Shown here: in pieces, positions 13,237 through 25,000 of the stretch
How positions within the stretch are numbered: the stretch's first letter is position 1
How the letters are laid out: each line of letters begins with the position of its first letter
From: Azadirachta indica
Lineage: Eukaryota; Streptophyta; Magnoliopsida; Sapindales; Meliaceae
Direction of reading: 5' to 3'
Assembly: GCA_022749755.1 (NCBI GenBank)
Contig: CM040441.1
Location: 10,107,475-10,171,474, forward strand
DNA: 64,000 bases
The notes under the pieces: model-generated
What the model saw: the letters and a program-made list of their open reading frames with translations, nothing else
Database searches by the model: none
What the model was told of the DNA's origin: nothing
Position numbers and translations under genes: made by a program

Positions 13237-16121
13237 TTATTTGCATAATAGAGAACACACTGTTGCCATGTTTGGTCTAGATTCTGGGTTCTCATCCAAG
13301 CATAGAAGGGCAACCTCCAATTGTGATATTAGTTTGTCTTGAATGTTGAGTGATGGAGCTGGAAGTCGAGAGTCCAACATTTCATTAAGAGGAATATCCC
13401 CTCTATTAAAAGATGAAGATGAAAAAAATGTGGAAAGAAATTCTCTTGGATGCTTCCCTTTGAATACTTCTAAAGCTAACACTGCAAAACTATACACGTC
13501 GCATTTTTCGGTGATCTTCATTGTGTAAGCAAGCTCTGCAGGGTGAAAGGTAAACATGATTATGTAAGGCAATATCCAACACATTAAAACTAGTGATGAA
13601 TGAATAATATATACCTGGTGCAATATATCCATATGTGCCTGCAAGTTTGGTCCAATTGGATGAGTCTGGCGTAAGAAACTTGGCGATTCCAAAGTCTGAA
13701 ACATAAGCTTCATATTCCAAATCAAGAAGCACATTCTTACTTGATATGTCTCGATGGACTATTGGTGGGAAAGTATCATGGTGCAAGTAAAACAATGCAT
13801 TAGCCACACCTTTGATCACATTCATTCTCAATCTCCAACCAAATTCTTTTATAGTTGCGTCATTGTCCAAGATTGTGGCCAAACTACCTCGTTCAAGGAA
13901 CTTATAAACAAGAAAAGAGTGCCGAGCATGTGAACAAAAACCGTAAAACTTCACAATATTTCGATGTCGAATCTTTGTCAATGCCTTTAATTTCATTCAA
14001 GAATTCTTGTTTATTTACAATCTCACCTGGAAGTGGTGAGTGAAATTTCTTAACTGCTACGATATCTCCAGATGGTAGCTCAGCTTTGTAAACACTTCCT
14101 TGTCCACCTTTTCCAATGCAATACTCCTCGTCAAAATCATTAGTGGCTCTAATGATTACTTCGTGCATGATTTTTCCTTCAAAAGCCAACACTGAAAGCA
14201 ATCTTGGGTGATTAAGAGAATTGCCTTCTTGTACTTTCGAGCACCTTTTCCTTTTTCGAAAAAGCAACAGCATGGCAATCACAACAATTAAAACACAAAG
14301 TGCTCCTAAAATAGGGAGCATGATTACAAGCCATTTCCTCCTTAAAGGTCGTTTATGTGAACTGAAAATAGTGCAAGATGGAAATCCTTTGACATTGCCA
14401 CACAAGCCTATGTTCCCTTCTAGTGCTTCACTAGGAGCATTTAGAAAAGTTGTGCTATTAGGAATCGGACCTTCTAATTGATTATGTGATATGTCAATGC
14501 TTGATAAACCATGTAATCCTTCAAAGCAACTTGGAATTGAACCACTGAAGTTATTGCAAGAAAGACTTAGCTTCTCCAAGCTTTTCATATTGCAGATTTT
14601 CAATGGTATCTCACCTTTGAAAAAGTTGTGACTCAAATCTAAAATTGAAAGTTGAACCAGCTTCTCTAGCTCAATTGGAAATTGTTGTTGAAGTTGATTA
14701 TTACTCAAATTCAAATAATACAATTGCAACAAGTATCCTATACTTTCTGGGATCGAGTTGCTCAAGCTATTTGCAGATAAGTCTAGTTGTTCAAGTTTGG
14801 TCAGTGAGCCAAGTTCATGTGGTATACTCCCTGAAATTTTATTTCCTTTCAAAATGAGCTTGGTTAGAGAATTTAACTTTCCAAGTTCCATTGGAATCTC
14901 CCCAGCTATGTGATTCAGAGAAAAATCTAATTCTTGAAATTGAGATGAGTTTCCAAGCTCAATTGGTATACTACCACTAATATTATTCGCCGAAAAATTT
15001 AAATAAGCTAATTGTATGCATTTTCCCCAGTTAGATGAGATTTCTCCATAAAAATTATTGTGGCTAAGATCTAAAAAAATCAAATTTGGATAAATACCAA
15101 AATCTTCAGATATATTTCCATTGAAATTGTTATGCTCAAAGCATGCTCTAACTAGGTTAGTGCAATTTTTTAAGCCTTTAGGGATTGGACCTACAAAACG
15201 ATTATGACTAACAGTTAACCTCTCTAGTGCTCCTCCTTGACAAAAATTAGGTAAATAACCAGTAAACTGATTACGAGTCAATGCAATGGTACTTAAATTG
15301 AGATTTTCTATTTCTTGGGGAATGGAACCAGAAAGTTTGTTATTGACGAGAGTTAACGTTCTTAACACGCTTAAATTACCTATTGCTTGAGGAAGAGAAC
15401 CAGAAAGAGCATTATCATGGAGCATAAGAAAAATTAATTTATTTAAATTGCCGATTTCTTGAGGGATAGAACCAAAAATGCAATTTTCATGGAGGAGTAA
15501 AGAAATTAAATTGGTTAAATTACCCAACGTACGAGGAATGGAACCAATGAATTGATTGGTGTTCAAATGCAAGTTTGTAAGAAACTTCAAATTTCCTATA
15601 ACTGAAGGAATGTAGCCAGAGAGTGAATTAGCATAAAGATACAAACGACGCAAGTTGCTCAAGTTACCTAAAGAAACCGGTACTGAACCACTAAATTGAT
15701 TTTGGCTCAAATCAAGGAACTTAAGTTTTGAAAGTTTACTGATTTGAGATGGGATAACACCAAAGAATTCATTAATGCTAAGATTAAGAGACTCGAGTTG
15801 AGGAAACGATGAGAATGAAAATTCATGAAGCGTACCTGTTAAACTTGTATTTATCAAGTTAATAGCGATAACTCTTCTAGCTTGGCTGCAAATAATTCCA
15901 GACCAAGAACAGGCGCTTATTTTGGATGTAGAATTAAGAGTAGGAAGAGTCCATGAAGACAAGATAGAAGAATTCAGCTGGTTTTGATCAAAACTTGATT
16001 TCCACTTAAGAAGAGCATGAGCTTCTTCAGTGGAAACAGAAGAAAAAGAAAGTGAAAAATTTAACGCAAGAAATAGGATGAGGAAAGCAAGTGAATAATT
16101 ACTCGCGGTTGAAGTCTGCAT
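13237..16121 (-). CDS. LRR receptor-like kinase, MIK2 type, with one frameshift
   Basis: Exon 1 is 16121-13615 and exon 2 is 13535-13237 (79-base intron after GYIAP). Order: signal peptide (about residues 1-27), LRR N-cap with the [13 protein letters not shown] motif, a long run of LRRs (roughly 40-560), one transmembrane helix ([18 protein letters not shown]...), then a Ser/Thr kinase with AVKKF lysine, HRD in [16 protein letters not shown] and the split APE, ending at CSLLCK. This is the family of plasma-membrane receptors around MIK2, which sense peptides in immunity and growth. The frame breaks at about 13984-13989: EFLNEIK is followed by one extra base, and the expected [17 protein letters not shown] continues in the next frame. 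Without it the protein would be about 934 residues. The defect is either a real null allele or a base error in the assembly. Confidence 0.85.
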
Positions 16122-16180
16122 TGTTTATGCTATTGTATCAACTTATGCAGTGAATGAAAACAGAGCACACAGAAAGCCAA

Positions 16181-16187
16181 ATTTATA
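16181..16187 (-). promoter_or_regulatory. TATA box of the receptor-kinase gene
   Basis: TATAAAT on the reverse strand, 60-66 bases before the ATG at 16121. Confidence 0.5.
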
Positions 16188-16189
16188 GA

Positions 16190-16974
16190 GCAGATCATGA
16201 GCCAGCTAGTCAACCACCGTGGCATCCACGAATCAGTGCATTTAGATTTCTCTTCACGTTGTTGACCTTGAACGTAAATTTGTAAAAGAAAGAAAGAATC
16301 AATGACATGATACACTTTTAATTAATATTTTTATAGTAATGAGATTTAAATATTAATAACTCACTCATATTAATAATCAAAATTTCTAATTCTTGATTAA
16401 ACTTTAGGTGCCACACAAATTTTTGAATCCCTCAAATTGAATTTATAGAATATCTAAACAAAAGAAGAATGTAAAATCGTTAGGATTTTCTGCTAAAAGT
16501 TGATAAACAATAATAATACGTGATACAATATAATATTAAAAAATTATGTATTAACTTATAGCAAATGGCATGAGCAAAAAACTTTTTCTGGTAAGTCTAG
16601 AGTCTAGCTTAATTTCTAAGTTAAATTGTCAAGACCTCTCAACTAACTATTGATGCCTATTTTTCAATTTAACATTATGATTTTAAATATATGAACTATT
16701 TTTTAATTTAATATAAAGACTTTAGTACTTATGTCTAAATAATTTTTAAGTTGATATAAATATATCCAAGTAAATAAATCTCATAGCAATTTAATTTAAA
16801 AGTAACACTATATATATATATTTAATTGATTTTTTACTAAAATTAGGTAAATATATTTAAATTATATTAGATACTCTAATTCACTTTAATGTGAAAGTAT
16901 GACAATAGGCATATTATCTTAACAATAGTGACCTTTTATCATATTTTATACACAGATTGAATAAGTTCATTTTT
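16190..16974. other. AT-rich intergenic DNA up to the gap
   Basis: No gene seen. The last ~110 bases repeat sequence also found at about 5500-5600, ending in GATTGAATAAGTTCA followed by T-rich sequence in both places. A dispersed repeat at the contig edge may explain why assembly stopped here. Confidence 0.55.
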
Positions 16975-17074
16975 NNNNNNNNNNNNNNNNNNNNNNNNNN
17001 NNNNNNNNNNNNNNNNNNNNNNNNNNNNNNNNNNNNNNNNNNNNNNNNNNNNNNNNNNNNNNNNNNNNNNNNNN
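16975..17074. other. Assembly gap (100 N)
   Basis: Exactly 100 undetermined bases, the conventional size for a gap of unknown length. True distance and content between the receptor kinase and LSM6 are unknown. Confidence 0.99.
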
Positions 17075-18119
17075 TACCTCAAAAATGAGCAGCAGAGTGA
17101 AATTTACTACAAGATTGAGGGTGAATTAGCAAAAAATAGATCAGGGTTTTGCAGTTCTTGTAAATCCTGAAAGTTTTGGTTTTGGATTTAAGAGGAATTT
17201 GAAGAGAGATTGAAAAAATTTTGTGGAGAGCAAAGAAAGAAGAAAAGCAATGGTAAGCCATGATGATCCCCTCTTTGCAGTGGAATGGGGATTCTGATTC
17301 TCAAATGGTTCTAAATTTTTTATTTTTAAGGTTTTCTTTTAAAGGCATAGAAGAGGGGTAAATTAGAAATAAAAAAAAATATAATTTTATTTTTCTAATG
17401 AATTTATATATTATTTTTCTTTTTTAGAGTTTTGATGCTATTATTTTTTCTAATATTACAAAAATAAATCAAATTCATTAAGTTTGAGCATAACATAAAT
17501 TGAACTTATAATTGAGATTTTATCGAATTGAATTAATTAGCAACGCCATACTTTTAAGTTTTTTAAGAAATTAATCATGTTTTTACCTTAAACAAAAATG
17601 AATGACTTTTAAAAAGAATTTAAGATTTTAAAAGAAAGTAGGAGAATATGATTGGATAAAACTAGGTATGTGAAGTTACCACTTTGCCCTGCCTACTAAC
17701 AGTCAAAAGAGTCTAATACTCTTTAAATGGATTTAGTTTACTACTAAAGAAAACCATGTATTATTTTGAGCCAATTTCCTTTTTTATCCATGTGTAATTT
17801 TAATTAAGTTATATATTTTTTAGAAAATATTAGGTAACAAATTATGTCACGTATTTTTGAAATTTAAAAAAGTGAAATTTACAAAGTATTTCCTTTAATA
17901 ATTTATTAAAATTATATATATATTTTCCTTAAAAATTAACATAATTGTTAGTTAAATTGTATTCCAAATTTTTTTTTTTGGATTTACGGCATATATAATA
18001 TTATTATTCTTTTTTATCTACTCCAACATATTAAATAAATAAGATAATTTAATTAATTAATTAAGTTGGAAATATAAAATTCACAATTAATAACTCCGCG
18101 CACAGTTATACAAAAGAAG
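17075..18119. other. Intergenic DNA right of the gap; possible cut-off gene start on the reverse strand
   Basis: An open frame on the reverse strand (17261-17079) begins MAYHCFSSFFALHKIF and runs to a stop five bases from the N run. Its first 40 residues look like an organelle transit peptide by composition (Ser, Lys, Arg, few acids), so it might be exon 1 of a gene lost in the gap. No domain is visible. The rest, to 18110, is AT-rich with nothing recognisable. Confidence 0.25.
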
Positions 18120-18259
18120 ATCTGCAAACCTTCTCTTCCGCTATTCGAAACCCTAACTCTGTTCGCGAAACCGATAGGCAACAATTCAAATCAAAGAAAT
18201 TCCTGTGTCTCGTTCTTCCGCCGCCCACTCGAAGCTCTCCTTGCTGTTTCCTCCCACAG

Positions 18260-18678
18260 GTAATTCCGATCTTTCCGTGTAGAAAATTCAGTATACGTAA
18301 CCTATATTTTTACTTTTTATTTTCTGGCTTTAAATTTTGTTACATAATGTGGAAAAAAAGGAAAATCTTCAGTAAATTATTTGTGTTTCTTAAAATTAAC
18401 AATTGGGTTTTAACATTCGTTATACGTAAACACAGATTAGTAGAACTTTGGACGATTCTGGGCCCTTTTTTAGGGTTTTTCGTTCGAAATTCGTTTAGAG
18501 AAGATGCTTTTTATGACTTTGAATTTCGTTAAATAATTTTAAAATGGGATATTTTTATTGAAAGATTTGTGGGTTTTGAAATTAAAATTGGGTTTCAAAA
18601 TTGTTGCACGTAAATTAAGATTAACAGAACTTGAACAACTCTGAGCAGTTTTCAGGTTTTGTTTTCTTTGAACTTCAG
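18260..18678 (+). other. LSM6: 5' UTR intron of LSM6
   Basis: GTAATTCC donor after CTCCCACAG and a TTCAG acceptor. First introns in leaders are common in plant housekeeping genes. Predicted from splice consensus only. Confidence 0.65.
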
Positions 18679-18689
18679 GGTAAAAGAAG

Positions 18690-20231
18690 ATGAGTACCGG
18701 AGGAGAGAAAGGCTCTGGTACTACGAAAACTCCGGCAGATTTCCTCAAGTCAATTCGCGGGCGACCAGTTGTCGTAAAACTGAATTCTGGTGTTGATTAC
18801 CGAGGTTGGTCATTTTACAAGTTTTTTTATTTCTGTCAATTTTGCAACGGATTTTCTCAATGTTGTATGTTTCTATTTTCATTTTCTTGTTTTTCTTGCA
18901 ATGTGAGGATTAACTATTTTGTTATATTCTCTTAGAGGTTTGAAATTGAAAGTTTTGATTTAACATACAGAATGTGATTTTTGTCTAGAGCTTTTGCATA
19001 TGATTCCTAAGCTGGTAAGAAGTGGAGAATGGACTTCTAGATTTCAGTTTATAAATATACAAAGAAAATTAAAAAAATAATATCTCCTTCATCTTTTTAA
19101 ACATAAAAGTAATTTTGATGTGGCTTAAATGATGCAACTAAGATTCTAAACTCAGATTTTATCATGATTCAGTTAGTGTCTTTCTTGTATGTTCTTTAGA
19201 GACTGAGAAGCTCAATACTGGTTTTAACCTGGTTGTTGAAGTCTTTGGGTGAGGCTGTGTGTTATCTTTTATTGGTCCAACTTGCCCTGCAACACTTAAA
19301 GGGGTTGGAAGTTGTTTTAAGTTTCAGATTTCAGTACTTAGTTGAATATCAAATGTCTAGAATCTGCTTAATGCTATCTTACTGCATATTATCTCTGCCT
19401 AGACTGTAGATTGTTTCGAACCCTGCATATGGATGTATGAGGCTTTGGGTTTTGTTTAGCAGTTCACATTTCAATTAGTTGCATTTTCAGTAAAGAATCA
19501 CGCTTGTGAAAAACGGAGGTTAAGAAGAAAATACTGCAAGGAGATGTTCATACATCACAACTGTTCTAATTAAACTTATATTATTATTCCATAGTCAAAG
19601 ACTTTAAGTTGCAGAAAAGCATTAATATCGATCTTTCTCACCTCTATTTTCTAAAGTTTAAGGGCCACTGTCTAGTTCATGTATTGGCTACTCTATCATG
19701 GTTCTTGAGCTCACATAACACTCTATTACTCTATTAATGTATGGGTATCCATATCATTTGAATTTATATTCTGATGATTTATACAAATAAGTCTTCTTTA
19801 AATTTGCTAGAATTAGATCATGTTTATGGGTTTTGAGAGGAACAATGATTATTGGAATGCCATCCATTTCGTCAGCAAATATAGTTGACAGCACATGAGT
19901 TGTCTGTGTTTGCTAATGATTTAGTTTTAACTATGAACTGGATATTACACTCTCTTGATTGTTTGTCTTTACAAACATGCAGGTATTCTCGCTTGTCTAG
20001 ATGGATACATGAATATTGCAATGGAGCAAACAGAAGAATATGTCAATGGACAGCTGAAAAATAAGTATGGTGATGCATTCATTCGTGGAAATAACGGTAA
20101 TGACTAAAATATTACGTTCTTATTATTTAACAGTATCTAGCATTTGCTCTAGTAATGATTTGTTGTTTCGTTTCTCTGATGCAGTTCTTTATATTAGTAC
20201 ATCAAAGAGAACATTAGCAGACGGAGCTTAA
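18690..20231 (+). CDS. LSM6: U6 snRNA-associated Sm-like protein LSm6
   Basis: Coding exons are 18690-18804, 19983-20096 and 20185-20231, giving 91 residues, the usual plant LSm6 length. The 5' leader (from about 18120) carries its own intron, 18260-18678, so the ATG is 11 bases into the second exon. The Sm fold is complete: PADFLKSIRGRPVVVKLNSGVDYRG is Sm motif 1, and FIRGNNVLYIS is Sm motif 2 with the RGNN loop that contacts RNA. LSm6 sits in the LSm1-7 ring (cytoplasmic mRNA decapping) and the LSm2-8 ring (nuclear U6 snRNA binding and splicing). This is the only intact copy in the window. Copies of its 3' half recur three times downstream (36767, 53796, 62463), always lacking exon 1. Confidence 0.97.
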
Positions 20232-21541
20232 TTCTCATCACAAGTTTCTTGTTCCTCTGCCTTTGAGGTTTTCCTGATTAATTCTTCGTGTAATATTTTA
20301 TGGATTTTGGAAGTACGAATGTTGTAGAAACGTGCTTGACTTCAATGAAACAGTGGGAGGTTTTGCTATGTATTCGGTATTGGAACATGCGACCAAATGT
20401 AAAATGCTTGATTTGAAATTGAAGAGCAATATGTCTAGAATTTGATAAAGGCAAATTAAGATTTATGGGAGATCTGATTCTTTTTGCTTTGACGATGAAT
20501 GTGTTTGGATAATACAAGTTTGTGTAACTGTAGTTAGATTGAAGCTCTGTTTTATGCGGAAGGCAATTTTCATTTACAGGGACTGCTTTTTATGAGCCTG
20601 CTTTTCTTACATGCATATTTTTTTATTGATGCACTCATATTTTGAGGAATGAAAAGTTAAATTCTAGTGTATTCTTGGGTGCTTTAAGCACTCCTCGCCT
20701 AATAGCATTTTTAAATAACTAAAAGCTCTTTTGTCTTTGTCAGTGTTCAGCTGCAATGGGCAAAGTTAAGTAAGCGGTAATGTGCCTTTTCAAGGCTCGT
20801 CTCAAGTGGTACAATAGTCTTAAGCATTTATTTAATTTTTTTATTTTCAAATAAAAAATATTGTTTTTTAATTAAAATTTTTAAATAATCATCCTATCTT
20901 ATGGAGGATTTATTTGTATATAATTATAAAATTATTAAAAACTAACGGAAATTTTATAAATTTTATCGAACAAATTTCAAAGATATGAATCAATAATGCT
21001 GGCATCTCATGCATCAAGTTCAAACTAATCAAATTAAATACAACTTTTGGCAACGATCTAAATCAAGTTTTGATGGTAAAACTTTCATAAGCTTTCAAAA
21101 ACTAAAAAAACATCGATTCAGGCGTACATTTATTTAAACAATTGATTAAAATGTAAGAACGTGATGACATATAAAAAATATTGTAATCAGCTCATCCATG
21201 CTTTAAGAATTCAGAATTAAGAAAGACCATACTTTCACATCCGAACTGACATTGTTTTGGAAATAGTGTATGGCGGTGGAGAATCTTTTGCAAATTTGTT
21301 TCTTTGGGCACGTCCTTTTGTATAAGCGGGCGGAGCACGGTACCGATGGTTTGGACGTTTGGTATGTCAATGAACACAAAACGTCTTTTCACAACATATT
21401 TTGAAAATATGTTATTAGAAAGCTCCAGGAAAATGAAAGACGACTTGAGGGAAGGATGCAGGAAAGTTGCAGGAAAATCTGGTGAAGAGAAGTCTCCAGG
21501 TGGAGGTAGAGTCGAAATTAATATTGTAGGAGGCTGAAATA
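20232..21541. other. LSM6 3' flank and spacer, source of a duplicated block
   Basis: Contains the LSM6 3' UTR and a spacer. Segments recur in order at 36767-38340, 53796-55860 (partly) and 62463-63480, for example the AACGTGCTTGACTT stretch near 20329 and the GTGTTCAGCTGCAATGGGCA stretch near 20742. The opposed small frames at 21192-21548 lie in this duplicated spacer and show no family motif. Confidence 0.6.
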
Positions 21542-22061
21542 TAAGCATTCACTGATGGCCATTCAGCTTTTTATTACTACGTCAAATTTTATTTTCCTTT
21601 TCTCTATATTTTTGTTGTTCCATAATTGCATAATGAAAGAATATGGACCCAGGATTCTGTTTTATTTTTTCATAAAGCAAGCAAGTATTGGGTGAAGTAC
21701 GAGGTGAAGTCAATTCCAAAACGTATTAATTATTAATTAATTTTTATATCTTTATTTGGTTTTTTACTTCCAAGTCGTTGCCGGTCTTCTCTCAAATTTC
21801 CATTTCCTTTTATCAATCATTTATTGTTTATCTTTTTCATTGCCTTACAATTCCGTGTTGGCTTTGTGTTTCACCACGAAAATTCCAGGACACCAGACGG
21901 AAAGGAGGCAGCAGCAGGAAAAATCTGATCACAAAAACTCTAAGGAGTCTCTCTGTTTCTGCCACTAAAACTCAAAAACTTCTTTCATTTACTCTCTCTC
22001 TCTCTCTCACTCTTGAGTCTCTCTGCAGTTTCTAGCTCACCGAAATCTAAAAATTTCGTCC
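21542..22061 (+). promoter_or_regulatory. TNL-A promoter and 5' UTR block, conserved in all three TNL units
   Basis: Much of the block recurs before TNL-B (about 41830-42239) and TNL-C (about 55800-56099). The most constant part is CCAG..CAGACGGAAAGGAGGCAGCAGCAGGAAAA (21887-21922, 42150-42187, 56010-56047). A CT-repeat of about nine units (21992-22009) follows only in TNL-A. The constant part probably belongs to the 5' UTR or core promoter. Confidence 0.5.
21992..22009. repeat. (CT)n tract in the TNL-A leader
   Basis: Uninterrupted CT dinucleotides about 50 bases before the ATG at 22062. It is absent from the leaders of the other two TNL genes. Confidence 0.8.
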
Positions 22062-25000
22062 ATGGCTTCATCGTCATCTTCATCTTCATCTTCTTGCAGT
22101 AATCACGAGGTGTTCCTTAGTTTTAGAGGTGAGGATACCAGGGAAACTTTTACTAGCCATCTCTTTTATGCTTTGTGTCAGAAAAAAATAAGAACCTTTA
22201 TGGATGAAGACATTGAGAAAGGAAAAAAGATTTCTGCTGATCTTTTAAATGCAATAATTGAAAGATCAAAAATTTCAATAATCATTTTCTCCGCGAACTA
22301 TGCTAATTCTAAATGGTGTTTGGATGAGCTCGTCAAAATTCTTGAATGCAAGAAATTAAATAGCCAAACTGTCATACTAATTTTCTACCGTGTTCAACCA
22401 TATGATGTGCGGAAGCAGATGGGGCATTTTGGGAAGGGTTTTGAGGAGAATCAAAAAAATTTCAAGAAGATGCCAGGAAAAGTTCAGAATTGGAGGGATT
22501 CTTTAACCGAGGCATCGTATCTAACTAGACATGAATCTACCAACTTTAGGTAACTTTAGCTTTTTGATCTCATATATTTCATTTGTTTTTTTGTTCTATC
22601 TTTGTCCATTTTGAGACACTACCTTTTTCATGCATGTGCCAGGAATGACGCAGTATTTGTCGATTAAATTGTCAAAGATGTTTTGAAAAAACTAGATGAT
22701 TTAATACTTTCAACGGATTTCAGTGGCCTTGTCGGAATACATTCTCGAATTGAGAAAGTTGAATCACTATTATGTATTGAATCATCAGATTCCCAGATTG
22801 TAGGAATTTGTGGCATGGGTGGTATGGGTAAAACGACACTTGCTAAAGCAATTTTCAAAAGACATTCTAGTGATTTTGAAGGCAAGATTTTTGTGGAAAA
22901 TGTGAGAGAAAAATTAGAAAAGGGTAGTGGATTAGAACTCTTGCAAAAGGACACGCTTTCTGAGTTGTTAGATGAAATAAATGTAAAAAGTGGTCCAAAT
23001 ATACCACAGTATACTAATCAGAGACTCCAACGCATGAGGGTTTTAATTGTTCTTGATGATGTGAATAGATTGGAACAATTAGAATATTTAGTTGGTGGAC
23101 TTGATCAATATGGTCGAGGAAGTAGAATTGTTACAACAACTAGAGATAGAGAAGTGCTTCTTGAATTTGGAGTGGATAACATATATGAGTTTGAAACATT
23201 CAATGATGATGAAGCTCTTAAAATTTTTTGTAATCATGCCTTTAGACAAAATCCTTGCTTTTCCTGGAGCTGTCAAAGAAGGTAGTGGATTATGCTAAAG
23301 GCAATGCATTGGCCCTCAAAGTATTGGGTTCTCATTTTCACAGGAAGAGCAAAATAGATTGGGAAAAAGGGTTGCCCATCTTGAGTCAAATTTCTAGTTC
23401 AAGAATAAATAATGTGTTGAAAATTAGTTATGATGAGTTGAACTTGGATGAGAGGAGTATATTTTTAGACATTGCATGCTTTTTCAAAGGAGAGAATAAA
23501 GATTGGGTGATGGATATACTTGATGATGACCGGGATATTGTAGATTATCGATTGAATGTCCTTGTTGAAAAGTCACTTATATCAAGATTAGACAATAACA
23601 AGTTGGAAATGCATGATTTATTGCAAGAAATGAGTCGAGAAATTGTTCGACAAGAATCTATTAAAAATCCAGGCACGCGTAGCAGATTATGGCATTATGA
23701 AGATATCTATGATGTATTAAAGAATAACAAGGTAAAAATTTCTTTGGGGCAATGATATTTTCCTTTCAATGATAAATCAAGATAATTATTGTTTGATTGT
23801 AAAAATTTTATTCCTAGCATGTTGCAGACCGCACAATGAAAATAAAGGTAGGGAGTAAATTAAGTAAATTTTGTCTTGATTTATTGTTTCAAAAAAACTC
23901 AAGGACTAAATTATTGTTAACTCAAATCTATTTATTTGAAATTTTTTTCTTATGTAGGTGTTGAATAAAAAATTAACGAACGCAAATTTTGTTTTCTCTT
24001 AAGGTAATCTTTGAAGTTTTTATGCACTTTACGTTGACTCTTGTTCATCTTTTGTTTTTAGGGAGCCAATTCAATTGAAGGAATATTTCTAAATATATCA
24101 AACATAAGAGACTTAGAGCTCACTCCCAGAGTCTTTGAAAAAATGTCTAATCTTAGATTGCTTCAATTATATGTGCCTTATGGTCTTGATATTTCAAATG
24201 TGAGCTCGAAGGTCCGTCTTCCCGAAGGTCTTGATTTTCTTCCTAATGGATTGAGATATTTGCATTGGCATGGGTATTCTTGGAGAACATTGCCAATAAA
24301 TTTTAGTCCAGAGAATCTTGTTATAGTTAATCTACCTTACAGTAAAGTTCAAGAGCTCTGGGAAGGAAAAAAGGTAAAAACATAACTCCTAATTGTAAAT
24401 TATGTTTTGAATATTCATTGTGAAAAGCATTGATGCTAATCTGTTCTAGTAGTAATTAATAATTAATTTTTATTTCAGGAAGCTTCAAGATTAAAAGTCA
24501 TTGATTTCGAGCACTCCAATTATCTCAATAGGATCCCAGACCCAGTAGAAACACCAAATCTGGAGAGAATAATTGTTTCATATTGCATGCAATAAGTTGT
24601 CTCGCCTTCCCTCTTCCATCCAGAATTTTAACAACCTTCGTCTCTTGAGTTTTAGGGGCTTGACAACTCTTAGTTGCTTTTCTAGCAATATTCATTTTAG
24701 ATCTCCTATAGAGATTGATTTATCTGACAGCATTAATCTCACGGAGTTTCCATCGATTTCGGGGAATGTAATGGCATTAAGATTATGCTGTACAGCAATA
24801 GAAGAAGTTCCCTCCTCAATCGAGAGACTAACTTGTCTTCAAGAGTTAGATCTGGGGGAGTGCCAGTCGTTGAAGTGTCTTCCAACCAGCATCTGTAAAT
24901 TGAGATCTCTTGCTAGGCTTGAGCTTAATTATTGCTCAAACTTGGAGAAATTTCCGGAAATCTCGGAGGGATTGAATAGTTTAAAATATATTAACTTGGT

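Noticed and set aside
18347..18532. Short frame in the LSM6 leader
   Set aside because: Lies wholly inside the 5' UTR intron and has no motif.
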